Counted from the stretch's first letter, positions 1 through 8,384 are shown. The stretch is DNA of 42,018 bases from Deltaproteobacteria bacterium (GCA_022710585.1 JAKLGV010000025.1:1-42018), one strand, 5' to 3'. The notes: generated from the sequence alone by a model not told the origin. A program made the numbers and translations.

Positions 1-23
1 TCTTCCTTGGATTTGGGACTCAT
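1..23 (-). CDS. Start of an unidentified gene running off the left edge
   Basis: On the minus strand an ATG at 23-21 opens a frame that begins MSPKSKE and leaves the window after about seven codons. A GGAGG sits at 35-31, seven bases before the ATG, which is ideal spacing and is the main reason to believe the start. Too little protein is visible to assign a family. It is divergent from the STAS-like gene at 259. Confidence 0.4.
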
Positions 24-142
24 CGCTAAACCTCCGTTTCCGAATCTTTCTTCGGTAACATCGATTTATGAGTCAACGTATCCCTTTTATGCAACCCTTG
101 GGTAACATTTTATTTGAGGCAATTCGTAATGATTTATCCTCA

Positions 143-171
143 TTGCAAAATATCGGATTTTAGGGTATAAA
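143..171 (+). promoter_or_regulatory. Sigma70-type promoter for the STAS-like gene
   Basis: TTGCAA at 143-148 and TATAAA at 166-171 are separated by exactly 17 bases. Both are near consensus and lie in an AT-rich stretch, 88 bases before the ATG at 259. The call is from sequence only. Confidence 0.55.
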
Positions 172-258
172 ATAACAATTTTGTAATTTCATGAAATACA
201 TTTGTAGATCTTGAATTGTTATGTACAAGTGTACCTATCAATAAAGGAGAGCGCTTTT

Positions 259-639
259 ATGCCTTACAGGATGAAAAAGGAATCGAATGGCCAGGGGGTT
301 GTAGTAACTTTTTCCGGAATCGTTATGGGAGAAGAAATGAATAAGCTGCATGAAAATCTCAGGACGGATAAACTATTATCGAAGTTGCGCTATCAGATAT
401 TTGATTTTTCTCAGATAGAGGATATCAAGGTGACCTTTGACGAACTTCGTAGTTACGCAATGCATGATGCAGCCGGCGCCCGTAAAGACCCGGATAAAAA
501 ACTGGCCATTGTTATCCGCAAAAAACTATCCAGTGGGCTGGACAGCATGTTTCATGCTTACGAAAAGGCATGGGGCGGCTACGAATCGGCAACCTTTACT
601 GACATCGACGCCGCGAAAAAATGGGCGCAGAGCGACTGA
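259..639 (+). CDS. SpoIIAA/STAS-like domain protein
   Basis: A 126-residue soluble protein without signal peptide or membrane segment. The alternation of strands and helices (GVVVTFSGIV, then helix, then YQIFDFSQIEDI, then LAIVIRKK, and a C-terminal DIDAAKKWAQSD) resembles the SpoIIAA-like STAS fold often found as single-domain proteins in Desulfobacterota. I start it at 259, where AAAGGAGA at 243-250 gives a proper ribosome site. An earlier in-frame ATG at 211 has none. Its role is unknown; STAS proteins usually act in protein-protein regulation. It stands alone behind its own promoter and converges on the antiporter gene. Confidence 0.6.
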   Translation: MPYRMKKESNGQGVVVTFSGIVMGEEMNKLHENLRTDKLLSKLRYQIFDFSQIEDIKVTFDELRSYAMHDAAGARKDPDKKLAIVIRKKLSSGLDSMFHAYEKAWGGYESATFTDIDAAKKWAQSD

Positions 640-724
640 GAGGGACAGGGAAAGAATTGATAAAAAGTCCTTTGAATATTTTACCCGACTGCTTCGTAAA
701 AAACGCCATATATAGAAAAAAACA

Positions 725-2452
725 TCACTTTTGTATTTTCCTCGAAAGAAGTTCTGCCTGTTGAAACGCTCCGTCATAGAGAAGACGCCGGACGGTTTCT
801 CTATGTTCAGAAGCTGTTCCGCAGGTCATCTGGTCGGCTGCCGTGACCACTTCTGACAGTGCAACGCCGACTTCAGCTTCACCCGCAGCAACCACGGTAG
901 CTCCTGCCTGACGCAGCGCGGCTGCGTCGCGGAGATGAGCGCAGCGCACCATGATTTGTAAATCAGAATTGAGAAGACGCGCGTGTTTGATGATCTCAGC
1001 AGCGTCTTCAATATCGGTGCTGATGATCAGGCTGCCGGCTGTCTCGATTCCCGCGTCTTCGAGCGTTCCCGGACGGAGAACATCGCCGTATATAGCGGTG
1101 TAGCCCCCGGCGCGCAGTTCGCGAATCGTTTTCAGATTGAGGTCAATGACTGTGACCTTGGTCTCTCGTTCACTCAGGAGGTTGTGGACAATTTGTCCGA
1201 TGGGACCGTAGCCGACGAGGATGCAGCGATTGGAATCGATCGTGAACGGTTGACTTCGAACCGCCGGAAGAGCTTTTTTAGATTTTGAAGATAGCCGGCG
1301 GGCCCAGCGGTAGATGTATGGATTCAGCGCAATGGAAATGATGGAGGCGGCAACCAGCGCATTCCATCCGGCATCATTGATGATTTTGAGTTGAAGAGCG
1401 ACTGTGCCGAGAATGAAACTGAATTCACCCACCTGCGAAAAAGCGGCTCCGATGGGGATTGCCGCTGCCAGGGGCTGGCCGAGCATCCGTACCGTCAACG
1501 CGGCGGCAAGCGGTTTGACAATGACGACCACAAGAAGCACGATGGCGATAACAAAAGGCACCTGTATCAGACTCTGCGGATCAAAAAGCATTCCGATCGA
1601 AACGAAGAAGAGCACCGCAAAAGCGTCGCGCATCGGCAAGGCGTCGATGCCCGCCCGTGCGGCAAACTCGGAACGTCCCACGGCCAGGCCGGCGAGAAAA
1701 GCGCCCAGCGCCATCGAAACGCCGAACAGTTTTGCGGAACCGACGGCAATTCCCACGGCCAGAACCAGGACCGCCAGCGTGAAAAGCTCACGAGACCTTG
1801 TTTTGGCGATGCGCTCCAGCGCCCACGGAATAACCCATTTTCCGAGAACCACAACGACAGCGACCAGTCCGATGATCTTTATCCCGGCCACGCCGAGAAC
1901 GGCGCCGATGTTCTGATCCATGCTTCTGTCCGGCGAAAAAATAATGGGCAGAAGAAGCAGTAGAGCCACAGTGAGAATATCTTCCACGACGGTCCAGCCG
2001 ATGGCGATATGACCTATCTTGGCATGCAGATCATGCCACTCCGTCAGCACCATGGCCATCACCACCGTGCTGGCCACCGAAATGGCCATGCCTAGGATAA
2101 ATCCGGATGTCCAGTCCCAGCCCATAAAGTGCAGTAGGACGGCCAGTGCGAAAGTGGACATGGTGCTTTGAATCAGCGCGCCGGGAACAGCGACACGCCA
2201 TACCGCGATTAGTTCACTCAGGTGGAAACGCAGACCGATCCCAAACAGTAGCAGAATCACGCCGATCTCCGCGAATTGTTCCGCGATGGTCCTGTTGACG
2301 ACAACACCCGGAGTGAAAGGACCGACCATAATGCCTGCCAGCAGATAACCGATGATGGGAGATAGTTTGAGGCGAACAGCGATATACCCGAAGAGAAGGG
2401 CGGCGGCAAGTCCTACGGCAAAAGTTATCAGGACGCTCAATTCATCCATCAT
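725..2452 (-). CDS. Kef/YbaL-type monovalent cation:proton antiporter (CPA2) with RCK domain
   Basis: A 575-residue inner-membrane protein. The first ~390 residues hold about 12 hydrophobic segments typical of CPA2 exchangers, including the SPIIGYLLAGIMVGP segment and a GWTVVEDILTV segment with acidic residues in the usual transport region. From about residue 408 comes a TrkA-N/RCK Rossmann domain (CILVGYGPIGQIVHNLL, then VTVIDLN) that should bind a nucleotide and gate the pore. It probably exchanges K+ or Na+ for H+ under stress. Ion specificity cannot be read from sequence. The start lies just after AAAGGAAGAA; a second ATG follows directly. Confidence 0.85.
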   Translation of the reverse strand: MMDELSVLITFAVGLAAALLFGYIAVRLKLSPIIGYLLAGIMVGPFTPGVVVNRTIAEQFAEIGVILLLFGIGLRFHLSELIAVWRVAVPGALIQSTMSTFALAVLLHFMGWDWTSGFILGMAISVASTVVMAMVLTEWHDLHAKIGHIAIGWTVVEDILTVALLLLLPIIFSPDRSMDQNIGAVLGVAGIKIIGLVAVVVVLGKWVIPWALERIAKTRSRELFTLAVLVLAVGIAVGSAKLFGVSMALGAFLAGLAVGRSEFAARAGIDALPMRDAFAVLFFVSIGMLFDPQSLIQVPFVIAIVLLVVVIVKPLAAALTVRMLGQPLAAAIPIGAAFSQVGEFSFILGTVALQLKIINDAGWNALVAASIISIALNPYIYRWARRLSSKSKKALPAVRSQPFTIDSNRCILVGYGPIGQIVHNLLSERETKVTVIDLNLKTIRELRAGGYTAIYGDVLRPGTLEDAGIETAGSLIISTDIEDAAEIIKHARLLNSDLQIMVRCAHLRDAAALRQAGATVVAAGEAEVGVALSEVVTAADQMTCGTASEHRETVRRLLYDGAFQQAELLSRKIQK

Positions 2453-2634
2453 TTCTTCCTTTAAGAAAAAATGTCCGGAAGCGATATGACTTTGTCGCTC
2501 CTCAGCCTTGAGACTCTAATGCTTTGAGTGAGAAAAGTTATAAAATTCATTTTGATTTAAGTATAATAATCCATACTAAAAATCAAATTTTAAAATCTTT
2601 TATCATCTTCGGCCTCGCACATCCACTGCTCCCC

Positions 2635-2664
2635 GCACGATATGTTCATGCACGAAATGTTCAT
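2635..2664 (+). repeat. Tandem 15-bp direct repeat abutting a -35 box
   Basis: Two adjacent copies of GCACGAwATGTTCAT lie at 2635-2649 and 2650-2664 and differ at one base. The second copy ends on the first T of the -35 TTGACA. Two direct repeats on one helix face interval of about 1.5 turns, touching the -35 element, suggest an activator or repressor site for the universal stress gene. The regulator is unknown. Confidence 0.5.
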
Positions 2665-2692
2665 TGACATATATGATGATGTTTAATATATT
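2664..2692 (+). promoter_or_regulatory. Strong sigma70-type promoter for the universal stress gene
   Basis: TTGACA at 2664-2669 and TATATT at 2687-2692 with a 17-base spacer: a perfect -35 and a 5/6 -10. Predicted transcripts would have a leader of about 115 bases before the ATG at 2814. Confidence 0.6.
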
Positions 2693-2813
2693 TTAAACAA
2701 ATCAAAAAATATGTTCTAATCATACGTACAATGCCGCGGCTAAGATGCATTGATCGTTGCGCTCTGTTGACTTCGGAACAATCTGGAAAGTGCAATCATT
2801 AAAGGGGTGAATT

Positions 2814-3746
2814 ATGAAAAAATTTGAAAGCATTCTCTATGTCACGGAAAAGAACGGCGATCAGAATTCAGCATTGGAACGTGCTGTCACCTTCGCCGAA
2901 AACAGTCAGGCCAATTTGACCATTATTGATGTGATCCCTGCCATGATGGGAGAATATCAGGAAGATTTCATGATTGACCGCAGACAGTTTCTGGAATCTT
3001 TGACGGATCCTTACAAAAAACGTTTGGAGATTAAAACCATTCTGGAAATGGGAACCGTTTTTATTGAGGTGATCCGTGAAGTGCTGCGCAACGGACATGA
3101 TCTGGTCATCAAGCCGGCGGAAAATCCGGATTTCTTGAAAAGATTGTTCGGCAGCACGGATATTCATTTGCTGCGCAAATGTCCCTGTCCGGTATGGATT
3201 ATGAAACTGCCGGAGAAAACGAATTACAGCTGTATTATGGCTGCTGTCGGTTTTCGTCCATTGGAAGATTCGGACGTGGAGGACGCTCTTAATCAGGAAA
3301 TTCTCGATCTGGCGAGCGCTATGGCGCTATCTGATTCTGCTTCTTTGCACGTGGTTCATGCCTGGGAACCGTTTGCCGCGCAATACATAAGAAGCCGCGG
3401 CGACAAGGCTCAAGAGGCGATGGCGGTATATGTTGAAAAAGAGCGTGCTCTTCAGCAGAACGGACTGAACAGGCTGATGGAAAAACTCAGCAAACGTATC
3501 GGCGACAATGTTTATCAGAAACTCTCGCCGAATCTTCATCTTCCTCAGGGAGACGCGCAAAAAATGATTGCGACATTGGCGACCGGTTTGCAGGCTGATC
3601 TGGTCGTCATGGGAACCGTTGTGCGGACGGGCGTTTCCGGATTTATTATCGGCAACACAGCCGAAGCGATTCTCGATCAACTGGAATGTTCTGTTCTCGT
3701 GAGCAAACCGCCCGGATTCGTGACGCCGGTCAAACTTGAGGAATAA
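2814..3746 (+). CDS. Tandem-domain universal stress protein (UspE-like)
   Basis: A 310-residue cytoplasmic protein with two consecutive Usp alpha/beta domains (about 1-145 and 150-300), the layout of E. coli UspE. The second domain keeps the ATP-binding signature as GTVVRTGVSGFIIGNTAE followed by a CSVLVSKP strand. The first domain is degenerate at that motif but retains the CPCPVWIMK strand. Usp proteins are induced in stasis, oxidative or respiratory stress; the exact partner is unknown. AAAGGGGTGAATT precedes the ATG. The strong promoter with tandem repeats upstream fits an inducible gene. Confidence 0.85.
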   Translation: MKKFESILYVTEKNGDQNSALERAVTFAENSQANLTIIDVIPAMMGEYQEDFMIDRRQFLESLTDPYKKRLEIKTILEMGTVFIEVIREVLRNGHDLVIKPAENPDFLKRLFGSTDIHLLRKCPCPVWIMKLPEKTNYSCIMAAVGFRPLEDSDVEDALNQEILDLASAMALSDSASLHVVHAWEPFAAQYIRSRGDKAQEAMAVYVEKERALQQNGLNRLMEKLSKRIGDNVYQKLSPNLHLPQGDAQKMIATLATGLQADLVVMGTVVRTGVSGFIIGNTAEAILDQLECSVLVSKPPGFVTPVKLEE

Positions 3747-3814
3747 AAACTTTATAATGGGGTGAACAGATCGACAGTTTTATGGTTCTTGACAGTTGAT
3801 CAAAAAGGAAAAAA

Positions 3815-4018
3815 ATGGAATGCAAGAAAGAAAATAATCTGGATAAATGCAATTGCACTTACGAGCCATGCAGCAGAAAGGGAATATGCTGCGACTGTCT
3901 GACCTATCATTTAAAACAGAGGCAGCTGCCCGCGTGCTGTTTCCCGAAGGACGCGGAAAGAACTTACAACCGATCTTTCGAGCACTTTACAGAACTTGTA
4001 TCAAAGCGCAAAATATAG
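3815..4018 (+). CDS. DUF6485 cysteine-rich small protein
   Basis: A 67-residue protein with nine cysteines in paired arrangements (CNCTYEPCSRKGICCDC, then PACCFP). This matches the DUF6485 family known mainly from anaerobic bacteria, which has no assigned function; the cysteines presumably bind zinc or an Fe-S cluster. AAAAAGGAAAAAA precedes the ATG. It lies 68 bases after the stress protein and may be cotranscribed with it. Confidence 0.75.
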   Translation: MECKKENNLDKCNCTYEPCSRKGICCDCLTYHLKQRQLPACCFPKDAERTYNRSFEHFTELVSKRKI

Positions 4019-4078
4019 ATAAATCATCAGGGCAGCTCATTGATCAGGGCAACAACCGGCTTAGAATTTGTGGAAGTC

Positions 4079-4339
4079 ATGATCGATTATTGGATTAAAC
4101 GATATTTCCCGGATGAAGAAAGAGTCGAAGTTCTGCAGATATTATCTGAATACGGAACAGAAGAATGGCATCGGGAAGTAAAAAGAGTTAAGCGGGATGC
4201 GCTGATTATCTCCCGAGGTTCTCTCGATAAGCTCAAATCAGCCATTACATTGGCCAAGACTGATTACAGGGACATTTTGATTGGCGAAGAAATTGATCCA
4301 TGGGTCATCGAAGAGCTAAAGAAATATTCCAATACATAG
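4079..4339 (+). CDS. Hypothetical small protein
   Basis: An 86-residue charged, mostly helical soluble protein that I do not recognise. It begins MIDYWIKRYFP if the ATG at 4079 is used. A TTG at 4040 would add 13 residues, and neither start has a strong ribosome site. The central DALIISRGSLDKLKSAITLAKTDYRD segment looks like a helix pair. It lies between the DUF6485 gene and a membrane-anchored repeat protein on the same strand, so it is probably real. Confidence 0.55.
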   Translation: MIDYWIKRYFPDEERVEVLQILSEYGTEEWHREVKRVKRDALIISRGSLDKLKSAITLAKTDYRDILIGEEIDPWVIEELKKYSNT

Positions 4340-4387
4340 GTTGTTGATAAAGAATCCTTTCGATGCAAGTATAGGGAGAAGCGCGCT

Positions 4388-4849
4388 ATGGAAATCAAAT
4401 TCAATGTTAAGAAAAAATTTGTCGTGAACGGAAAAGAATACGATTCCGTCGAAGAAATGCCTGCTGACATACGTAAGATATATGAGAAAGCGATCAGCGG
4501 GAAGGCGGGGATCCATCACGAAAATGTTTCTTCCATGTCTTCAGGGAAGATCGTTTTCAATGGACAGGAATATGAGAACGTGGAGTCCATGCCGCTGGAC
4601 ATTCGCCAAATGTACGAAATGATCATGAAATCGGTCGGGCAGGGAAATATTGATGTAACGGGGAGAACCGGCATCAATATGGATGGGATGTCAATCAGTT
4701 TCAAGAAAGAAGGCGTTCTTGATCCTTACAGCATGTCGAAACCCATCACGCCGCAATCGTTTTTCTCCCCTCGTTTAATAATTTTAGGGGCGGCAATTAT
4801 TATCGTGCTGATTGCACTATATTTTATTTTCATCACCGGTTCGCGTTAA
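4388..4849 (+). CDS. Membrane-anchored protein with a duplicated VNGKEYxSVEEMP motif
   Basis: A 153-residue protein of unknown function. Two copies of a roughly 28-residue unit are visible, near residues 11-38 and 54-81: each reads [VF]NG[KQ]EY[DE][SN]VE[ES]MP followed by DIR and an amphipathic helix. A single C-terminal transmembrane helix (LIILGAAIIIVLIALYFIFI) leaves the repeats in the cytoplasm or, if reversed, outside. There is no signal peptide. It is preceded by AGGGAGAAGCGCGCT and the ATG at 4388. Confidence 0.65.
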   Translation: MEIKFNVKKKFVVNGKEYDSVEEMPADIRKIYEKAISGKAGIHHENVSSMSSGKIVFNGQEYENVESMPLDIRQMYEMIMKSVGQGNIDVTGRTGINMDGMSISFKKEGVLDPYSMSKPITPQSFFSPRLIILGAAIIIVLIALYFIFITGSR

Positions 4850-4866
4850 ATTTAAAAAGGGACGCT

Positions 4867-4978
4867 ATGAAAAGCTTTCCTCACGGGGTACATTTTTTTA
4901 CAAACGGGTATTCCCGGTCATCTGGTTTGGCTTTTTAGATATTGACTGTGCGAGAATGCGATAGCAGATACACGGATG
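4867..4978 (+). pseudogene. Possible frameshifted remnant of a small membrane protein gene
   Basis: AAAAAGGGACGCT and an ATG at 4867 open a frame that stops after 23 codons. If one T is added to the T7 run at 4893-4899, the frame instead continues as HFFYKRVFPVIWFGFLDIDC to a stop near 4978. That continuation has the hydrophobic look of a real membrane segment. It is either a degraded gene or a base-call error; no family was identified. Confidence 0.3.
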
Positions 4979-5043
4979 GGACAGGGGCTTTCCGGAGCCA
5001 TTCATCAGCGATTCAGACCGCTCATCTCTGAAGGCAGAATATT

Positions 5044-5838
5044 ATGAAAATATACAAATATTGGGCGATGGAAAAAGGAAGGGTGCGGATTGGCCAGGAA
5101 GATAAGGAAATCAAATGTTACGGCGGATCGAATTATTCCATTAACGAAGCGGTTGATAAAGCCAGAGAAAAAGTAGCGAAAGTCCAGAGAAGAATAGCGG
5201 GTGACAAGCATGTGTGGGACGATTATGAGGTGGAGATACGGGAGGAAATCGTTCATGTGGTGGACAAAGATTCCGTCATTACCAGAAACAGATATGGCGC
5301 GCAGGTATTGAACGCGCGCAATTTGATGATTCTGGACATCGACAAGCCCCAAAAATCTTTTTTGGATATATTCAGCAGATCCAGGGACAATAAAACAAGG
5401 ATTGTGGCAATGGTGCGCAAATTGTCGCAGAAGCCGACATACAAGTCTTACGGCTTCAGAATATATGAGACCTTTAAAGGGATTCGAGTCATCGTTTTGG
5501 GGAAAGACTTTGATCCTAAAGACACGCATACGGAAACGATGATGAAGGATTTTAATTGCGATGAGCTTTATGCTCTTTTGTGCAAAAAACAGGATTGCTT
5601 CCGCGCGCGTTTAACGCCCAAACCGGCAAGGATGAAGCTTCAAAGATATAAAGTCACCTTCCCGCGCGCGAGACAGGAGGAATTGGAATTCAGAAATTGG
5701 CTATCCGATTATGAAGCGGCCAGCCGCAATTTCAGTGTGTGCAAATTAATTGAACAAATCGGACACGGTTACATCAGTGAAGCCGTCCGGCTGCACGACG
5801 AAATTTCCGGCGTCCAATGGAATCAGCAATTAGCTTAA
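5044..5838 (+). CDS. Conserved-looking hypothetical protein with DID and CFRARLTPKP motifs
   Basis: A 264-residue soluble protein, basic, without signal peptide. Its middle contains NLMILDIDKP (about 97-106), then YGFRIYETFKGIRVIV (about 136-151), then DCFRARLTPKPARMK (about 185-199). An acidic DxD strand followed by a basic R-x-R/K-P block recalls archaeo-eukaryotic primase-type or nucleotidyltransferase folds. This is a pattern impression, not a family match. No partner genes with a telling function lie next to it. GAAGGCAGAATATT precedes the ATG. Confidence 0.6.
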   Translation: MKIYKYWAMEKGRVRIGQEDKEIKCYGGSNYSINEAVDKAREKVAKVQRRIAGDKHVWDDYEVEIREEIVHVVDKDSVITRNRYGAQVLNARNLMILDIDKPQKSFLDIFSRSRDNKTRIVAMVRKLSQKPTYKSYGFRIYETFKGIRVIVLGKDFDPKDTHTETMMKDFNCDELYALLCKKQDCFRARLTPKPARMKLQRYKVTFPRARQEELEFRNWLSDYEAASRNFSVCKLIEQIGHGYISEAVRLHDEISGVQWNQQLA

Positions 5839-5905
5839 GCGCTGACCCCCGGGTGATGCTGACTTCATTTTAACTTCTAAGATCATGATAAAGCGGATGG
5901 TATAA

Positions 5906-6205
5906 ATGATGACTGCCATTGAATACACCAGAAAATTGCGGATGATGGCCACGATATCCTGGGTGGGATCACTCATCGTATTTTTCGCATTGGCCTGGTT
6001 CGGTGTTCTGCCTTTAAATGAAATCCTTCCTTTTCTGGCGCTGGCCGTGGGCACCATTCCAATCATTGTATTTATGTTTCTCAAGAAAGCGACATGTGGG
6101 TCCTGCGGCGGGGGAATGAAAATCTCATCCGGCTACCCGCGCATTGTTTACCGATGCAAAAAATGCCATACTGAAATAGGTACCGGCATCTATTCTGATT
6201 TTTGA
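5906..6205 (+). CDS. Two-TM protein with C-terminal zinc ribbon
   Basis: A 99-residue protein. Two hydrophobic helices (about residues 15-33 and 39-57) are followed by a short ribbon, CGSCGGGMKISSGYPRIVYRCKKC, whose two CxxC pairs should bind zinc on the cytoplasmic side. Function unknown. An ATG at 5909 is an equally good start. Its stop overlaps the possible TTG start of the next gene, so the two are likely cotranscribed. Confidence 0.6.
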   Translation: MMTAIEYTRKLRMMATISWVGSLIVFFALAWFGVLPLNEILPFLALAVGTIPIIVFMFLKKATCGSCGGGMKISSGYPRIVYRCKKCHTEIGTGIYSDF

Positions 6206-6210
6206 AAAAT

Positions 6211-6606
6211 ATGAAACTGCTGCGATACATCTGGGCTTTGCCCAACACTATCCTGGGTCTTTTTTTTGTCCCTCTGGCTCTGTTAACGAAAGGCCGGATG
6301 CAAGTGGTGGATGGCGTGCTGGAAATTCACGGCGGGTTTGTGACGTGGTTTCTCAAAAATGGCCTCCCGGTTCGCGGGATTATAGGCGCGTTGACGCTGG
6401 GTCATGTCATTCTGGGGTATAACAGGGAGTCTCTTTCCATCAATCGTCTGCATGAACACGCGCACGTGCGGCAATACGAGATGTTTGGGCCGATATTTCT
6501 GCCGGTTTACCTGGCGGCATCCATCTGGTCTTTTATCAAAGGCAGGGGAGCTTATCACGGAAACTATCTGGAAAGAAAAGCGAGGGAACAAAGCCATGAG
6601 GAATAA
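6211..6606 (+). CDS. Membrane protein with HEHAH zincin-like motif
   Basis: A protein of about 131 residues. Hydrophobic N-terminal segments surround a region ending in INRLHEHAHVRQYEMFGP, in which HEHAH followed by a nearby E fits an HExxH metal site. The tail GAYHGNYLERKAREQ resembles the DNPFEREA-type ending of a widespread small membrane protein family with the same HExxH motif. Peptidase activity is not shown. A TTG at 6202 is an alternative start. It overlaps the next gene. Confidence 0.55.
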   Translation: MKLLRYIWALPNTILGLFFVPLALLTKGRMQVVDGVLEIHGGFVTWFLKNGLPVRGIIGALTLGHVILGYNRESLSINRLHEHAHVRQYEMFGPIFLPVYLAASIWSFIKGRGAYHGNYLERKAREQSHEE

Positions 6607-7255
6607 AAAATTCATTTTATGTTTCGCGCTTTTTCTGGCGCTGCTTGGCGGTGTCAAAGTCGACAGAAGTATGGCCGCGCCGCATGACCCGTCTCTCTCG
6701 GCCATTGTTTTGTTTGGAATGCCTTCGGTAAAAGAAATAAAACAAAACAAAAATCTCAAAACGAGTGAATGTTTCCAAAAATATCTGAAAGCTATTCCGG
6801 CTAAATCATTTCTTCTGACTGCCGCAATTCCGTCAGGGCCAGAAGAAGCTTTGAAATACAGACGACGAAATCTGGAAGAGCAGATCGTCATCATCATGGG
6901 TGACAAAACCAGAGAGGAGGCAAAGACTTTTTCAAAGGCTGTGCCTCTTTTTACGGAATGGGAGGGCATGAGTGAAAATCCGCTCAATGAAGCAAACTTC
7001 ATCGACAACTGGCTGCAAAAACGTCCCCGCACTCCAATCGTTCCTTTTCTGTATTTGTTGAAAGCTCATCGGCTGCGGGCCGCTTATGAGTGTGCGAAAG
7101 CCGGACACGAAAAGGACCTCTGGCCGATTCTGGCCGTCGATTACAAACAGTCGCTGAGAAAAGCTGTTTCATCTGATCATCCCCTGATTTCGTGCATAGC
7201 AAAAGATATGGAGGCGCAACCTTATGTTTATCTGGAAGGCTATGGTAGGCCGTAA
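6596..7255 (+). CDS. Exported hypothetical protein
   Basis: A 219-residue protein with a signal peptide (MRNKKFILCFALFLALLGG, cleavage probably near DRSMAA). The mature part has no motif I recognise; AHRLRAAYECAKAG near residue 160 looks helical. I start it at 6596, inside the end of the zincin-like gene, because the signal peptide begins there. The longer in-frame start at 6404 would run through that gene. It overlaps the following gene by about 30 bases, consistent with an operon from 5906 to 8201. Confidence 0.55.
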   Translation: MRNKKFILCFALFLALLGGVKVDRSMAAPHDPSLSAIVLFGMPSVKEIKQNKNLKTSECFQKYLKAIPAKSFLLTAAIPSGPEEALKYRRRNLEEQIVIIMGDKTREEAKTFSKAVPLFTEWEGMSENPLNEANFIDNWLQKRPRTPIVPFLYLLKAHRLRAAYECAKAGHEKDLWPILAVDYKQSLRKAVSSDHPLISCIAKDMEAQPYVYLEGYGRP

Positions 7256-8201
7256 GAGAAATAGAATTGCAGTGTTGTTTCTGTTTATCATGCTGGCATT
7301 AACAATGCCTTTGTCTGCAGGCGCCTGCTCCTGTGTCTGGAAAGGCCCTTTTCTGACAGCGGCACAGGATGCGCCTTTGGTTGTTATTGGAAAAATTCTT
7401 CGCCATCATCCCGGCAAAGCACCGACCATGGATGTGCTGGTACTGGAGACGCTCAAAGGCGGTATTCTGGATACGGGAATGACCATTCAGATGGGAGATG
7501 GCATGCATTGCCGCCCGACGATTGATGCTTTTCCCGTAGGAACCAAATGGATTCTGGCGATCAATGGGCAGGGAGCAAAACCCGGCAACGGCTGGGCCAT
7601 ATCGCATTGCGGCGAGTACTGGCTCAAAGTTGAGGATGATTTAGTTATCGGCAGCATTGATGGAGATATGAAGCAGGTCAAGAAAATGTCCCTGCGGGAT
7701 TTTAAAAACAGATTCTTGTATCCGAAATTCAGAGAAAGATTATCCGGGCGGGTTGAAGCGGGAAAACAGTTTCACAGAACATTTGGTTCGCGCTTTGAGT
7801 TTATCCTCGAACCGATGCAGGAGGGATGGCAAATTGTCGTCAGGGAACTTGGCCGGGATGAGAACCTAGCCAGACTGACACCGCCTTTTCATTTTGTGCC
7901 CAATCCACGCGAGATAGAGGGTTGGCATTTTCTGGAGAAGCCATCTGCCTGCATCAATCGTCCCTACAATGCCGATGCCGGTCCCACCAATCCCCGTCAA
8001 TTTATCTTCTCGCCGGAGGTTGGCAAAACAATAGCCGGACCGGATTCGCGTCTCGCGCTGTCTGATGAAAATATCGATGCGGTGAAAAAGTTTGGCAGGG
8101 GAGAGATGGACATCAAAAAATTCAAGCTCACACCCGGTAAAGACGGCTGCCCGAGAATCGAATGGTTGGAATTCTCCGTCCAGCTCAACGGCGGGTATTA
8201 A
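7224..8201 (+). CDS. Secreted protein with TIMP/netrin-like N-terminal CSC motif
   Basis: A 325-residue exported protein. The signal peptide ends at LSAGA and the mature chain opens with CSCVWKGPF, followed by APLVVIGKIL. This is the pattern of NTR/TIMP-like domains, in which an N-terminal CxC is followed by an 'is being exported, VxGxV' strand. More cysteines (MHCRPT, SHCGEYW) probably form disulfides. The C-terminal half (about 180-320) is a separate unrecognised domain ending in LEFSVQLNGGY. GGAGG stands nine bases before the ATG at 7224; an ATG at 7242 is also possible. Confidence 0.55.
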   Translation: MFIWKAMVGRKRNRIAVLFLFIMLALTMPLSAGACSCVWKGPFLTAAQDAPLVVIGKILRHHPGKAPTMDVLVLETLKGGILDTGMTIQMGDGMHCRPTIDAFPVGTKWILAINGQGAKPGNGWAISHCGEYWLKVEDDLVIGSIDGDMKQVKKMSLRDFKNRFLYPKFRERLSGRVEAGKQFHRTFGSRFEFILEPMQEGWQIVVRELGRDENLARLTPPFHFVPNPREIEGWHFLEKPSACINRPYNADAGPTNPRQFIFSPEVGKTIAGPDSRLALSDENIDAVKKFGRGEMDIKKFKLTPGKDGCPRIEWLEFSVQLNGGY

Positions 8202-8298
8202 TATTGGAGATCCGCCATTCGAAAATGGAATTGACAAGGCAGACGTTCCTGCTTACAGTGGTAACACAACAATGACAGGAGATGCGCTACTAGTAGAC

Positions 8299-8359
8299 AT
8301 CTAACAGGGTGTGCAAAAAACGCCTGCGATTACCGGCATCCTTGAGCCGGACGTTATAT
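8299..8359 (+). repeat. attC-like element (possible integron cassette recombination site)
   Basis: The stretch opens with ATCTAAC, which fits the RYYYAAC core site, and ends 61 bases later with GTTATAT, which fits GTTRRRY at all but one place. Between them is a short hairpin (CCGGC/GCCGG). Size and ends match integron attC sites, and the two following small genes (NTF2-like, GNAT) are typical cassette cargo. However, the inner L boxes do not pair well and I see no second attC, so this may be a remnant or chance. Confidence 0.25.
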
Positions 8360-8384
8360 GCTAATGGGGATTGATAGGTAATAT

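Larger units (their letters stand above)
2453..2813. other. 361-base intergenic region between divergent antiporter and stress genes
   Basis: AT-rich non-coding stretch. It holds a consensus-like promoter (2664-2692) and a tandem 15-bp direct repeat (2635-2664), both listed separately. I see no credible open frame or RNA gene in the rest. Confidence 0.6.

Noticed and set aside
1391..1963. Long plus-strand frames opposite the antiporter gene
   Set aside because: Shadow frames of a clear 12-TM protein; composition is rich in Arg, His and Gly with no family features.
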